Assembly: GCA_964524125.1 (NCBI GenBank)
Contig: CAZGBY010000002.1
Coordinates: forward strand, 1 to 52,354
DNA from: CAG-307 sp964524125
GTDB lineage: Bacteria > Bacillota_I > Bacilli_A > Acholeplasmatales > Anaeroplasmataceae
Length of the DNA: 52,354 nucleotides
Direction of reading: 5' to 3'
The notes under the pieces were generated by a model. It was not told where the DNA came from. It saw only the letters and a list, made by a program, of their open reading frames with translations, and did no database searches. The position numbers and the translations under genes are program-made. This document shows, piece after piece, positions 1-8,971 of the stretch. Position 1 is the first letter of the stretch. Every line of letters begins with the position of its first letter.

Positions 1-3
1 ATA

Positions 4-40
4 ATTCCTTTAAGAGTCAAATTTTAAAGGAATTTTTTTA
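4..40 (+). terminator. Rho-independent terminator entering from the left
   Basis: A 10-bp perfect stem (arms 4-13 and 24-33) is followed by a run of T on the plus strand. It probably ends a plus-strand gene lying left of the window and meets the minus-strand terminator at 50-102 tail to tail. Confidence 0.6.
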
Positions 41-49
41 ATTTAATAC

Positions 50-102
50 AAAAAAAGGACTGTGAAACCCACCTTTTTAAAAGTTAGGTTTTTTCACAGC
101 CC
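50..102 (-). terminator. Terminator of the cysS-mrnC-ATPase operon
   Basis: On the minus strand a long stem (arms at about 91-101 and 57-67, with an inner pairing) is followed by seven T residues. It lies just after the stop codon of the P-type ATPase at 114. Confidence 0.75.
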
Positions 103-113
103 CTTTTATTATA

Positions 114-3100
114 TTATATTCTATTTAAAGCATCTGTAAGTTTTTGAAATTGTTTACGTAAGAATGGTACACAATTTTTAATTAACCATATAAGTGGATG
201 AGATGCTAAACATAGACATAAAAGTAATAATATTGATGATGTAGGTAAAGATTGGACTTGAGTGCCATATTGAATAGTAAAGTCTACCTTAATATTGGTA
301 ACTAAACCATCAATTTTTAAATATCCATCTTCTGTTAATGATTGGACTATAGTTGTACCCGTACCTCTACTTTGATATTTTGTAATCTTATTATTAACAA
401 CATAATAGCCAGCTTCAGTAGTATCAATTTCTGGTGTATACATTACTGAAGTTTGTTCATCATTTATATAATATTCTTTACCAACTATTTTTAATGTAGA
501 AGATAAATTTTCATCATATGCAATAGTTGATGCTGTACCACCTAAATATATACAATTATTATAAGAAGATAGCAATAATCCTTTACCTTCGAATAGAGTA
601 TAAACATATTGTCCATCAATATAAACTTCATAATTATTTTTCATAGAAACATTACCAACACTTGTTTCTGCAGTTCTAACATCTGTACGATAGCCATCTA
701 CTATATAATAATTATTATTAATATGTACTTCAGGTAAAATATTATATGTAGTATTAATAGTTACAACATTTTCTCCATCTTTATAAACTAAACTAACATT
801 ACCAGTTGAAGAAACTGTAATTTCATAATCATATATACTATTATAAGCATATGAAGTTTTATAAGCACCTATTGCAAAATTTCCATCAGTAGTTTTTGAA
901 AGTGTAGGCATTTCAGGCATATATTTTGTAGTTACAACTGTATCAACAACCAAATATCCATTTGCATTAATTTCAGCCGAATGGGTAGTTGAAGGTTTAA
1001 CACATAATTCTTCAAGAACATAGCCATCTACAGTATAATGATTTGCTTCTGAGATAGACACAACTTGTGTTTCCCAGGTTTTTATTTCTTCAGTCTTAGA
1101 ATAATATTCAAGTCCTGGAATGACAGGTGAAAAATCAAAGAATGAAGGTAAAACTAAAGTTGCAAATACAAATACAGAAAATACAGAACCAAATAAAATT
1201 TTACGCATATTATTAGTAAATGGTTTACATGTTTCATATAAAACCATCATACAAGTAAACGTAGCCGCAATTACAATAACTGTAGATGTTGTTCTTGCAT
1301 TCATATCTAATTGATTTTGAAGTAAGAATACTAAAATCGATTCTATAACAATTACTATCGCACCTGGCAAGGCACTTTTTACAATTGTTGTCAAGAAATT
1401 CTTAGGAGCAGCTTGTTTATTTGCTTCAAGTCCTAAAGCAAGTGAAGGAATACCTATACAAAGTAAATCTATCATTAATAATTGATTAGTACTAATAGGA
1501 TAGGAACCTTGAATTAACGCAACTATTGTTAAAAGCAAACTAAACATCGTTTTAGTTAAATATAATTTAGCTACTTTTGCAATATTTGAAATAACTCTTC
1601 TACCTTCAGCCACAACTACAGGCATTGAATCAAAATTAGAATCTAATAAAACAATATGAGACACATTACGTGCTGCTTCACTACCTGAAGCCACTGCAAT
1701 AGAACAATCAGCTTCTTTTAATGCTAAAATATCGTTAACTCCATCGCCTGTCATCGCCACTTTATGATCAAGTTCTTGTAAAGATTTAACAAGTAATCTC
1801 TTTTGTGCAGGGCTTACACGTCCAAATACAGTATAGCGTGAAGCTGTTCTAACAACTTCAGCGTCTGAAAGGCCATCAAGTGAAATATAATTTTCAGCAT
1901 TTTCAATTCCAGCTCTTTCAGCAACTCTTGAAACAGTTATAGGATTATCTCCAGATATTACCTTTACTTCAACACCTGCCTCTTTAAAGTATGCAATAGT
2001 TTTAATAGCATCAGGTCTAACATTATCTTCTATTAAAATTAAAGCTATTGGATTTAAATCACAGTTAGGTAAAGCACCATTATCAATAACCTCATTAGTA
2101 TGAGCTATAACAAGAACACGATATCCTTCTTTTGCAGATTTATTAACATCCTTTTCAACTAATTTAAAATTATTTTTAAGTACAAATTCTGGAGCACCAA
2201 GTACTATTGTACCAATGTTTTCAAATGTAACTGCACTATATTTTCTTTGTGATGAAAAAGGAATAGTTTCTATATGTTTAATTCTTTTAGCACGACCAAA
2301 TTTAGCCTCAAGTGCAACATTTGTTAAATTTTGATCATTTGTAGCATTTAACATAGCAGATACAATATCTTTAATTGTCAAATTACCAAGTAAATCATAT
2401 TCAATTACATCTTTTACATTCATTGTACCATCTGTAATAGTACCAGTTTTATCTAGACATAAAACATCAATTCTTGCAAGCATTTCTATACAATATAATT
2501 CTTGTACTAAAACATTATTCTTTGCCAGTCTTAAAACGCCTACAGCTAAGGCTACTGATGTAACCAGATAAAGACCAGATGGTATCATACCAATCATTGC
2601 ACCTGCTGTTTTTCTTATTGAAGTTTCATAATCAAGACCTGTTTTAAAATATTGAATACAGAAAAGACCTGCGCCTAGTACAACAGTTAAAATACCCATT
2701 ACTAAAATAATTGTATTTAAAGTTTTTAATAATTCAGAATTTGGTTTACGATATTGTTTAGCTTGACCAGTTAATCTTTCTATATAATTGTCTTCACCGA
2801 CTTTATCAACTCGCGCTGTACAACTTCCAGAAACTACAAACGAACCAGAATATAAAACATCTCCAGGCTTTTTAATGATAGCATCTGCTTCACCTGTAAG
2901 CAAAGATTCATTAACTTCTATTTGGCCTTCAACTACAATACTATCAGAACAAATTTGTTTTCCATTTTTAAGTCTAATTAAATCATCAAGTACTACCTCA
3001 TTAATAGCTACTTCTTGATATTTACCATCTCTTAATACATCACAAGTAGGAGCTGATATTAACGTTAATCTATCTATAGTTTTCTTAGCACTAATTTCTT

Positions 3101-3821
3101 GAATAATACCTATAACTAAATTTGCAAGTACAATAACTAAGAAAGTTAAATCCTTAATACTTTGAATAGAAATTAAGAACCCAGCAATGATAAATATTAA
3201 TATATTAAAAGGTGTAAAAATATTATCAAGTATAATTCTAGAAATAGTTTTAGTAGAACCATTCATTTTATAATTATTTAAACCTTGATTAATTCTTTTT
3301 TCAACCTGTTCTTCACTTAAACCAGTATGAACATCAGCGTCATATCTTTCAATATCAACAAGTTTCTTTTTAAGTTTTTTGGAAAGCTTTGCAGAAGAAA
3401 TGATTTTATCTTTTCTTTTTTGAGCTTCAGACATAGTTTTTTCTTCTTCTGATTTGTTCTTATCCAAAGCTCTTTTTTGAGCACGTTCTATAAATTCACG
3501 TTCTCTTTCCTTTTGTTCTTGAAGCTTTTTTTCTTCTTTCAAAAGACGTTTTTTATCTCTTTCTTGTCGCTTGATATCTATTTCCTTTTGACGTTGTTCA
3601 TACACTTGTCTTTGTTGTTCTTCTTTTATAGATTCAATTTCATCATAAATAGAATTTTCTTCATCTTCTATAATTTCTCCTTCAAGAGATTCTTCATCAG
3701 TTGAAATTTCTTCATTTGTTAAATCTTCAACAATATCTTCATCTTCAAATGATTCTTCCTCATAAACTAATTCTTGGTCATCTAGTTTAGTTTCATTTTT
3801 TTTCTCATCATTATTTTTCAA
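114..3821 (-). CDS. Cation-translocating P-type ATPase with charged N-terminal extension and large extracytoplasmic insert
   Basis: This P-type ATPase should pump a cation across the membrane. Seen: the phosphorylation motif DKTGT near residue 457, an actuator loop TGEA near 309 (TGES in most pumps), PSGL in the ion-binding helix near 414, and the hinge TGDGVND near 689. PSGL in place of PEGLP resembles the bacterial CtpE-like group, some of which move calcium, so the ion is uncertain. Residues 1 to about 160 are extremely Glu/Lys/Arg rich and look like a cytoplasmic coiled coil. About 275 residues (roughly 912-1187) rich in Thr, Tyr and Val sit between the last two hydrophobic segments and should face outside. 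At 1235 residues it is much longer than the usual 750-900. I chose the TTG at 3821, 5 nt after GGTGA; the GTG at 3830 lies inside that Shine-Dalgarno. It overlaps mrnC by 11 bp, so translation is probably coupled. Confidence 0.85.
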   Translation of the reverse strand: MKNNDEKKNETKLDDQELVYEEESFEDEDIVEDLTNEEISTDEESLEGEIIEDEENSIYDEIESIKEEQQRQVYEQRQKEIDIKRQERDKKRLLKEEKKLQEQKEREREFIERAQKRALDKNKSEEEKTMSEAQKRKDKIISSAKLSKKLKKKLVDIERYDADVHTGLSEEQVEKRINQGLNNYKMNGSTKTISRIILDNIFTPFNILIFIIAGFLISIQSIKDLTFLVIVLANLVIGIIQEISAKKTIDRLTLISAPTCDVLRDGKYQEVAINEVVLDDLIRLKNGKQICSDSIVVEGQIEVNESLLTGEADAIIKKPGDVLYSGSFVVSGSCTARVDKVGEDNYIERLTGQAKQYRKPNSELLKTLNTIILVMGILTVVLGAGLFCIQYFKTGLDYETSIRKTAGAMIGMIPSGLYLVTSVALAVGVLRLAKNNVLVQELYCIEMLARIDVLCLDKTGTITDGTMNVKDVIEYDLLGNLTIKDIVSAMLNATNDQNLTNVALEAKFGRAKRIKHIETIPFSSQRKYSAVTFENIGTIVLGAPEFVLKNNFKLVEKDVNKSAKEGYRVLVIAHTNEVIDNGALPNCDLNPIALILIEDNVRPDAIKTIAYFKEAGVEVKVISGDNPITVSRVAERAGIENAENYISLDGLSDAEVVRTASRYTVFGRVSPAQKRLLVKSLQELDHKVAMTGDGVNDILALKEADCSIAVASGSEAARNVSHIVLLDSNFDSMPVVVAEGRRVISNIAKVAKLYLTKTMFSLLLTIVALIQGSYPISTNQLLMIDLLCIGIPSLALGLEANKQAAPKNFLTTIVKSALPGAIVIVIESILVFLLQNQLDMNARTTSTVIVIAATFTCMMVLYETCKPFTNNMRKILFGSVFSVFVFATLVLPSFFDFSPVIPGLEYYSKTEEIKTWETQVVSISEANHYTVDGYVLEELCVKPSTTHSAEINANGYLVVDTVVTTKYMPEMPTLSKTTDGNFAIGAYKTSYAYNSIYDYEITVSSTGNVSLVYKDGENVVTINTTYNILPEVHINNNYYIVDGYRTDVRTAETSVGNVSMKNNYEVYIDGQYVYTLFEGKGLLLSSYNNCIYLGGTASTIAYDENLSSTLKIVGKEYYINDEQTSVMYTPEIDTTEAGYYVVNNKITKYQSRGTGTTIVQSLTEDGYLKIDGLVTNIKVDFTIQYGTQVQSLPTSSILLLLCLCLASHPLIWLIKNCVPFLRKQFQKLTDALNRI

Positions 3822-4215
3822 GATGATCACCGCCTAATTCAATAAATTCGATTGCTTTATCAAATAATTCATTCATTCTGATAATATTACCAGATAAATA
3901 TAAATATCCAATTAACGATTCAAAGCCTGTACCTTCAAGATAATTAATTCTATCTATATTTTTTCTTGTTTTAGCAATATTTGAATTCCTACCCCTTTTA
4001 TAATACATCAATTCTTCGTCTGATAAAAGACTTTTATCTTTAAAATATCTAATAATGTTAGCTTGAGCTTCACCACTAGTGTATTTAATTGCATTTTTAT
4101 GTAGATCATTAACTTTCGTAATACCTAAAGATAATAAATGACACCTTATATATGTTTCATATACTCCATCACCGATATATGCTAATGTAAGTCCATTATA
4201 TAATCTAGCATCCAT
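3811..4215 (-). CDS. mrnC: Mini-ribonuclease 3 (23S rRNA maturation)
   Basis: Mini-III is an RNase III-like catalytic domain without a double-stranded RNA-binding domain; it trims the ends of 23S rRNA precursor. Seen: length 134 residues, as usual for the family, the N-terminal signature AYIGDGVYE with acidic catalytic residues, and the conserved YKRGRNSN segment in the middle. The start ATG overlaps the cysS stop (TAATG), so the two are translationally coupled. cysS-mrnC is the same order as in Bacillus. In Bacillus rlmB follows, but here a P-type ATPase takes that place. Confidence 0.9.
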   Translation of the reverse strand: MDARLYNGLTLAYIGDGVYETYIRCHLLSLGITKVNDLHKNAIKYTSGEAQANIIRYFKDKSLLSDEELMYYKRGRNSNIAKTRKNIDRINYLEGTGFESLIGYLYLSGNIIRMNELFDKAIEFIELGGDHLEK

Positions 4216-5546
4216 TATAAAACTCCAAGCTCTATTAAAGTTAATCTTAACTTATCAGCAGTTTCAAAATCCTTTTGATTCTTTGCAACTAGCCACCTAC
4301 TATAAATGTCTCTTTTATTTTCATCTAATTTAATATAAGGTAATTTAATACCTAGTACATCCATTATTTGTTTAATCATATTAATTTTTTGTGATAATAA
4401 TTTAAGTTCATTATTTCTTAAAGCATTATTTGCTTCTTTAAGTAATGAATTTGCCAAACTCATCGCATTTTGACAATTTAAATCTTGATTCATATAATTA
4501 ATAAATTGTTCTTTATCTTCATTTAATACATCTAAATCATTAATATTATTATAATCAAGTACCAACATAGATTTTTTATATGCACGTTTAAATTTATCAT
4601 ATTCTTTTTTATATTGTTCTAATAAGTCGTTTGTATAATTAATTGAATTCCTATATGGTTGAGATACAATTAATAATCTTAAAGCCATTAATTCATCTTG
4701 AGTTTTAAAATCATTAACATAAATAACGTTCCCTAAAGATTTAGACATTTTTTCACCTTTAAGATTAAGTCTACCAACGTGCATCCAATAAGAAGCTAAG
4801 GTATTGTTGTACATAGCCTTTGCTTGAGCCATTTCATTTTCATGATGAGGAAATTTCAAATCCATTCCACCGCCATGAATATCAATCTTCTTATGATTAA
4901 AAATCTTATCTATCATACAAACACATTCAGTATGCCATCCTGGTCTACCTTCACCAAATTTTGAATTCCATTTAATACCAATATTGGTTTTTTTCCAAAG
5001 TGCAAAATCTAAAGGATTATCTTTCTTTAAATCTACATCCTTACGTACACCTTTTTGAAGTTCATCTTGAACTTGATTTGAAAGTAAACCATAATCTGAT
5101 AATTGATTTATTTTAAAATATACATCACCATCATTGTTATATGCATATCCTTTTTTTACTAATTCTTCAATAAAGTTTATCATGTCAGATATATATTCAG
5201 TTGCATGTGGAACAAAATTTGGCCTTTTAGACCCTAATGAATCGCAATTATTAAAATAAGCTTTTTCAAATTTTTTGGCAATTTCAGATTCAGTTGTATT
5301 TTCTTCTAATGCTTTATTAATTATTTTATCATCAATATCAGTTATATTAGATGCATAATTAACTTTATATCCAATATATGTTAGGTAATTTTTTAGCATA
5401 TCATAAAATATTACTGGTCTTGCATTACCAATATGAATATAACCATAAACAGTAGGCCCACAAACGTACATATTAACTATACCGGGTTCTAATGTTTTAA
5501 AATCTTCTAATTTATTTGTTAAAGAATTATATATCTTTAGTCCCAT
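4215..5546 (-). CDS. cysS: Cysteinyl-tRNA synthetase
   Basis: Class I aminoacyl-tRNA synthetase that charges tRNA-Cys in the cytoplasm. Seen: the HIGH-type motif as YIHIGNARP near the N-terminus, KMSKSLGN in the middle, and zinc ligands in the CGPTVYG, GWHTEC and HHENE segments. The 443-residue length is slightly short but normal for Gram-positive CysS. I start at the ATG at 5546 because AGGTGA (5551-5556) sits 4 nt upstream. An earlier ATG at 5564 has no ribosome-binding site. It is the first gene of cysS-mrnC-ATPase. No own promoter is evident: the terminator of the upstream lipoprotein gene ends only about 30 bp before the start. Confidence 0.95.
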   Translation of the reverse strand: MGLKIYNSLTNKLEDFKTLEPGIVNMYVCGPTVYGYIHIGNARPVIFYDMLKNYLTYIGYKVNYASNITDIDDKIINKALEENTTESEIAKKFEKAYFNNCDSLGSKRPNFVPHATEYISDMINFIEELVKKGYAYNNDGDVYFKINQLSDYGLLSNQVQDELQKGVRKDVDLKKDNPLDFALWKKTNIGIKWNSKFGEGRPGWHTECVCMIDKIFNHKKIDIHGGGMDLKFPHHENEMAQAKAMYNNTLASYWMHVGRLNLKGEKMSKSLGNVIYVNDFKTQDELMALRLLIVSQPYRNSINYTNDLLEQYKKEYDKFKRAYKKSMLVLDYNNINDLDVLNEDKEQFINYMNQDLNCQNAMSLANSLLKEANNALRNNELKLLSQKINMIKQIMDVLGIKLPYIKLDENKRDIYSRWLVAKNQKDFETADKLRLTLIELGVL

Positions 5547-5574
5547 AAAATCACCTAAATTCATTATTAATAAT

Positions 5575-5604
5575 TAATAAAAACGTCCAGTAAAATCCAG
5601 ACGC
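5575..5604 (-). terminator. Terminator after the GLUG lipoprotein gene
   Basis: Minus-strand hairpin (arms 5597-5603 and 5584-5590, two G-U pairs, 6-nt loop) followed by five T. The pairing works only as minus-strand RNA, so it is directional. Confidence 0.65.
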
Positions 5605-5617
5605 TTTATTAAATCTA

Positions 5618-7570
5618 CTAGAATAATTTTCTTAATTCTGTAATAAGTTTTTCCAAAGTCTCTGCATTAGTAAAATTTTCAATTGCAGTTGATTCTCCTA
5701 ATAATTCTTCACAAATTGAAATACTATAATTTTCACCTTCTGGTAATTCATAATAATAAATAAGTTTATCACCATTAGAACCTAAATAACTAAATTCTAA
5801 TATTCTTTCATAAGAAATAGTTGGTGTTGTTGTATCTCCTGATGAAGAATTATTATCACTATCATTTGTTTCACCAGTTGTACCTGATGATTCTCCAGTA
5901 TTATCTGTTGTAATTATTGTTGTTTCACCAGTTGTACTTGATGATTCTCCAGTATTTTCCGTTGTAATTACTGTTGTTTCACTTGATGATGGAGTTGTTG
6001 TTGTATCTTCAGATGCAGTTGAAACTTCATCGTTAGAATCAGTTGAAGTTGTTGTGTCTTCAGTACTTATTGTTTGTTTATCCTCATCACGTAAAACAAA
6101 ATTTATAGTATTATCATTATTAATATATGCAGTATTGTTAATTGATAAATCAAAGTCTGATGTATTATATCCACAGAATAATCCTAATTTTACATTATAT
6201 GCATTTATAGATTCAAAAGATAAATCTCCACTTGTAACACAATCCTTGATAATACCAGTATTATAACCTACAAAAGAACCAATTGCTACATTTAAACTAT
6301 TATCAATTTTCCATTCTTTTTCAGCATCATTACTTGTATCTTCACTATTAACTTTTGCATAAATAGTATCATATAAACTAGAATCAATTGAAAAAGATGA
6401 AGTAATATTTATATTTGATATAGTGTTTTTTATTCTACCATCATTATGACCAACAACACCACCAACAATTTCAATAATTTGATCAGATTTACTAAATGTT
6501 GATGAAGTATTATAAATTTGAGAAACATTAATATTACCTGAAACTTGACAGTCTTGAATCCATTTTCCTTGTGCAAGTGCATTATAACCAGCAATACCAC
6601 CTACATAAGTAGCTTTAGAACCAGTTATATTCATATCTAAATCAGTTAACTTACAATCAATAATACTACCACTATAATATTGACCAACAAGACCACCTAC
6701 ATAGAAAGTTTTACCGCTTGTTGTACTTGTAGAAATAGTAATTGAGGCATTCTCAACATTAACATTTTCTAAAGTAACTCCAACATCTGCATAACCAGCA
6801 ACTGTACCACAATATGTATCAGAATATCTGGCAGATTTAATATAAACATTTTTAAAGTTTACATTTTTAATAGTAGCGCCTTCTGATAAATATCCAAAGA
6901 AACCATAATATGATAAACTTGAAGTTTGTTTAAAGTTTGAGATAGTATATCCTTTTCCGTCAAATGTACCTGTAAATGCTTTAGAAGTTGATGATGAGAA
7001 AAGTGATGACCATTCAACCAAACCTGCTTTATCTAATGTTTCAAGTTCACCAGTTTCTTCATTTTCTACAGGGTCTGTACCAATAGAAATATCATTGTCA
7101 AGAACATAATAGCCATCTAGGTCATTTAGCATTTTATCAAAATCATCTTTACAAGTTATATGAATTGCATCTTCTTCAGATTCACCAGCTTTTGTAGTAC
7201 ATGCATCTATTTCACATAAAGTAACTGTTTTATCTTTAATAGTACAAATAAGTTTTGCAACATATGACGTATTAGAATCTAATGCAGTTAATGTTACTGT
7301 TTGAGTGTTACCTTCATCACTTGTTGCTAAACTATCACAAGATGAAGAAGTTTGTCTTGTACCATCAGTATCGTATAAAACCACTGATACAGACCCACTA
7401 GTAATTTGATTATCATTATCACTTACTGTAGCTTTAATACTTAAAGTATATCTTGTTGCAGATAAAACTTCTAAAGAACCTTTAGCAGTAACTTTACCAG
7501 AACACCCAGTTAAAATACATAACGATATTATAAACATAGCAAATATGCTAAGAAATTTTATTTTTTTCAT
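5618..7570 (-). CDS. Surface lipoprotein with GLUG-type repeats and Ser/Thr-rich C-terminal linker
   Basis: Exported lipoprotein, 650 residues. Seen: a signal peptide with lipobox LTGC at about residues 20-23, so Cys23 should be lipidated. Residues 25-125 look like a fibronectin-like beta domain. About 150-480 carry repeated GTFDGKGYTI and GGLVGQY/GGIAGYN units separated by predicted beta strands, the pattern of the GLUG motif found in cell-surface proteins of gut bacteria. A low-complexity Ser/Thr/Glu linker follows (about 495-590) with an 18-residue repeat, then a short folded tail. The order is unusual because the linker lies near the C-terminus, away from the membrane anchor. The function is unknown; adhesion or glycan contact is a guess. 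The start has AATGAGG upstream, a promoter at 7608-7636 and a terminator at 5575-5604, so the gene is monocistronic. Confidence 0.75.
   Translation of the reverse strand: MKKIKFLSIFAMFIISLCILTGCSGKVTAKGSLEVLSATRYTLSIKATVSDNDNQITSGSVSVVLYDTDGTRQTSSSCDSLATSDEGNTQTVTLTALDSNTSYVAKLICTIKDKTVTLCEIDACTTKAGESEEDAIHITCKDDFDKMLNDLDGYYVLDNDISIGTDPVENEETGELETLDKAGLVEWSSLFSSSTSKAFTGTFDGKGYTISNFKQTSSLSYYGFFGYLSEGATIKNVNFKNVYIKSARYSDTYCGTVAGYADVGVTLENVNVENASITISTSTTSGKTFYVGGLVGQYYSGSIIDCKLTDLDMNITGSKATYVGGIAGYNALAQGKWIQDCQVSGNINVSQIYNTSSTFSKSDQIIEIVGGVVGHNDGRIKNTISNINITSSFSIDSSLYDTIYAKVNSEDTSNDAEKEWKIDNSLNVAIGSFVGYNTGIIKDCVTSGDLSFESINAYNVKLGLFCGYNTSDFDLSINNTAYINNDNTINFVLRDEDKQTISTEDTTTSTDSNDEVSTASEDTTTTPSSSETTVITTENTGESSSTTGETTIITTDNTGESSGTTGETNDSDNNSSSGDTTTPTISYERILEFSYLGSNGDKLIYYYELPEGENYSISICEELLGESTAIENFTNAETLEKLITELRKLF
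5867..5985 (-). repeat. 54-bp imperfect tandem repeat in the lipoprotein linker
   Basis: Two full copies plus partial copies with a 54-bp period (marker hexamer at 5871 and 5925), encoding the 18-residue unit GETTIITTDNTGESSGTT. Such units often change copy number by slippage. Confidence 0.7.
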
Positions 7571-7607
7571 ATAAACAACCTCATTTTTTGTATAATATTC
7601 TTATTTT

Positions 7608-7636
7608 ATTATACTCTAAAATTGAATTTCTTACAA
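7608..7636 (-). promoter_or_regulatory. Promoter of the lipoprotein gene
   Basis: Minus strand: TTGTAA (-35), 17-bp spacer, TATAAT (-10). Confidence 0.65.
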
Positions 7637-7676
7637 CAAATAATTAAGTAATATTTTTTTTATTTTATTTTTATCA

Positions 7677-7711
7677 TTAAAAAACTATGACTTTTAGATT
7701 AAATCATAGTT
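7677..7711 (-). terminator. Terminator of ackA
   Basis: Stem AACTATGA/TCATAGTT (7704-7711 and 7683-7690) followed by T residues on the minus strand, 20 bp after the ackA stop. Confidence 0.75.
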
Positions 7712-7730
7712 CTTATTTTATTATAAATAA

Positions 7731-8948
7731 TTATTTTACATTTCCAATTCTACAAACATCACGTGCAATCATTACTTCTTCATTTGTTGGAAGTACATAA
7801 ACCTTAACTTTAGAATTTTCAGTTGAAATTTCAGTTTCAGTACCATATACAGTATTATTTAGTTCCTTATCAATTTTAACACCCATAACTCCTAAACGGT
7901 CACAAATCTTTTCACGTAAGTGACAAAGATTTTCACCCATACCAGCGGTAAAGCAAATAGCATCACATCCACCTAAATATACATAATAAGATCCAATGTA
8001 GTCCATAATACGTTTAGATTGAACATTGAAAGCCATAATACAACGATGATCTCCTTCGTTCATTCCCTTAGTAACGTCACGTGCATCATTAGTACGGCCA
8101 CCCATACCAAGCAAACCTGATTTTTTATTTAATTCATTAATTAATTCAGAAATACCTTTTCCTTCGTGTTTAGCGACTACTTCAAGTGCAGTTGGATCAA
8201 TATTTCCTGAACGAGTTCCCATAGGAATACCTTCAAGTGGTGTTAAACCCATTGACGTATCAATACATTTTCCACCTTTAACTGCAGATATAGATGCACC
8301 ATTACCTAAATGACATACAATAATTTTTGTATCTTCTAAAGATTTACCTAAAAGTTCTGCAGCCCTTTGAGATACATATTGATGTGATGTACCATGAGCA
8401 CCATATTTACGAATTCCATATTTTTCATACCATTCATATGGTGTAGCATACATATAAGCTTCTTCAGCCATTGTTTGATGGAATGTAGTATCAAATACTG
8501 CAACTTCAGGAACATCTGGTAAAACCTTCATAAATGCACGCATACCAACAACATGTGCTTTATTATGTAAAGGAGCTAAATCAGCAAGTTCTAAAATCTT
8601 GTTAATTACTGTTCCATCAGGACCATCAATTAAAGTTGAATCCTTAAAATATTCTCCACCTTGAACTACACGGTGACCAACACCTGTAATTTCATTTAAA
8701 TTAGATACAATATTTTTTTCAACTAAAGTCTTAAGTAAAAGTTCAACACCTTCAGCATGAGAAGGAAGTACTGGATTTGATTCTTCCTTAACTTTTTCAC
8801 CGTTTTTAATATACTTAATAGTGAAAATACCTTCATCTAGACCGATACGCTCCATTACACCTGAAGCTATTACTTCTTCAGCTGGCATTTCTAATAATTG
8901 GAATTTAATAGAACTAGAACCAGCATTAACTGCCATAATTTTTGACAT
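7731..8948 (-). CDS. ackA: Acetate kinase
   Basis: Converts acetyl phosphate and ADP to acetate and ATP, the last, energy-yielding step of acetate fermentation. Seen: the ASKHA-fold start AVNAGSSSIKFQ, the catalytic region HGTSHQYVS, HLGNGASI, and GTRSGNIDP. Its 405 residues are the usual family length. The ATG at 8948 is chosen because GTGAGG lies 9 nt upstream; an in-frame GTG further upstream is part of that ribosome-binding site. The gene lies 23 bp after a ytxK-like methyltransferase gene, an order also seen in Bacillus. No pta gene is in the window. Confidence 0.96.
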   Translation of the reverse strand: MSKIMAVNAGSSSIKFQLLEMPAEEVIASGVMERIGLDEGIFTIKYIKNGEKVKEESNPVLPSHAEGVELLLKTLVEKNIVSNLNEITGVGHRVVQGGEYFKDSTLIDGPDGTVINKILELADLAPLHNKAHVVGMRAFMKVLPDVPEVAVFDTTFHQTMAEEAYMYATPYEWYEKYGIRKYGAHGTSHQYVSQRAAELLGKSLEDTKIIVCHLGNGASISAVKGGKCIDTSMGLTPLEGIPMGTRSGNIDPTALEVVAKHEGKGISELINELNKKSGLLGMGGRTNDARDVTKGMNEGDHRCIMAFNVQSKRIMDYIGSYYVYLGGCDAICFTAGMGENLCHLREKICDRLGVMGVKIDKELNNTVYGTETEISTENSKVKVYVLPTNEEVMIARDVCRIGNVK

Positions 8949-8971
8949 AACTAATTTCCTCACTTCTTATT

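Noticed and set aside
3477..3704. Plus-strand hydrophobic ORF opposite the ATPase N-terminus
   Set aside because: It is the reverse reading of the Glu/Lys-rich coding repeat, which always gives Phe/Leu-rich translation. No start signal.
5546..5610. T-box riboswitch before cysS
   Set aside because: The space between the upstream gene and cysS is about 70 bp, too short for a T-box with specifier and antiterminator, and no T-box sequence is seen.
8949..8963. Upstream GTG start for ackA (and similar GTG/TTG starts for ytxK-like, tpiA, sufS and msmX-type genes)
   Set aside because: In each case the alternative codon is part of the Shine-Dalgarno of the following ATG, so the shorter forms are preferred.
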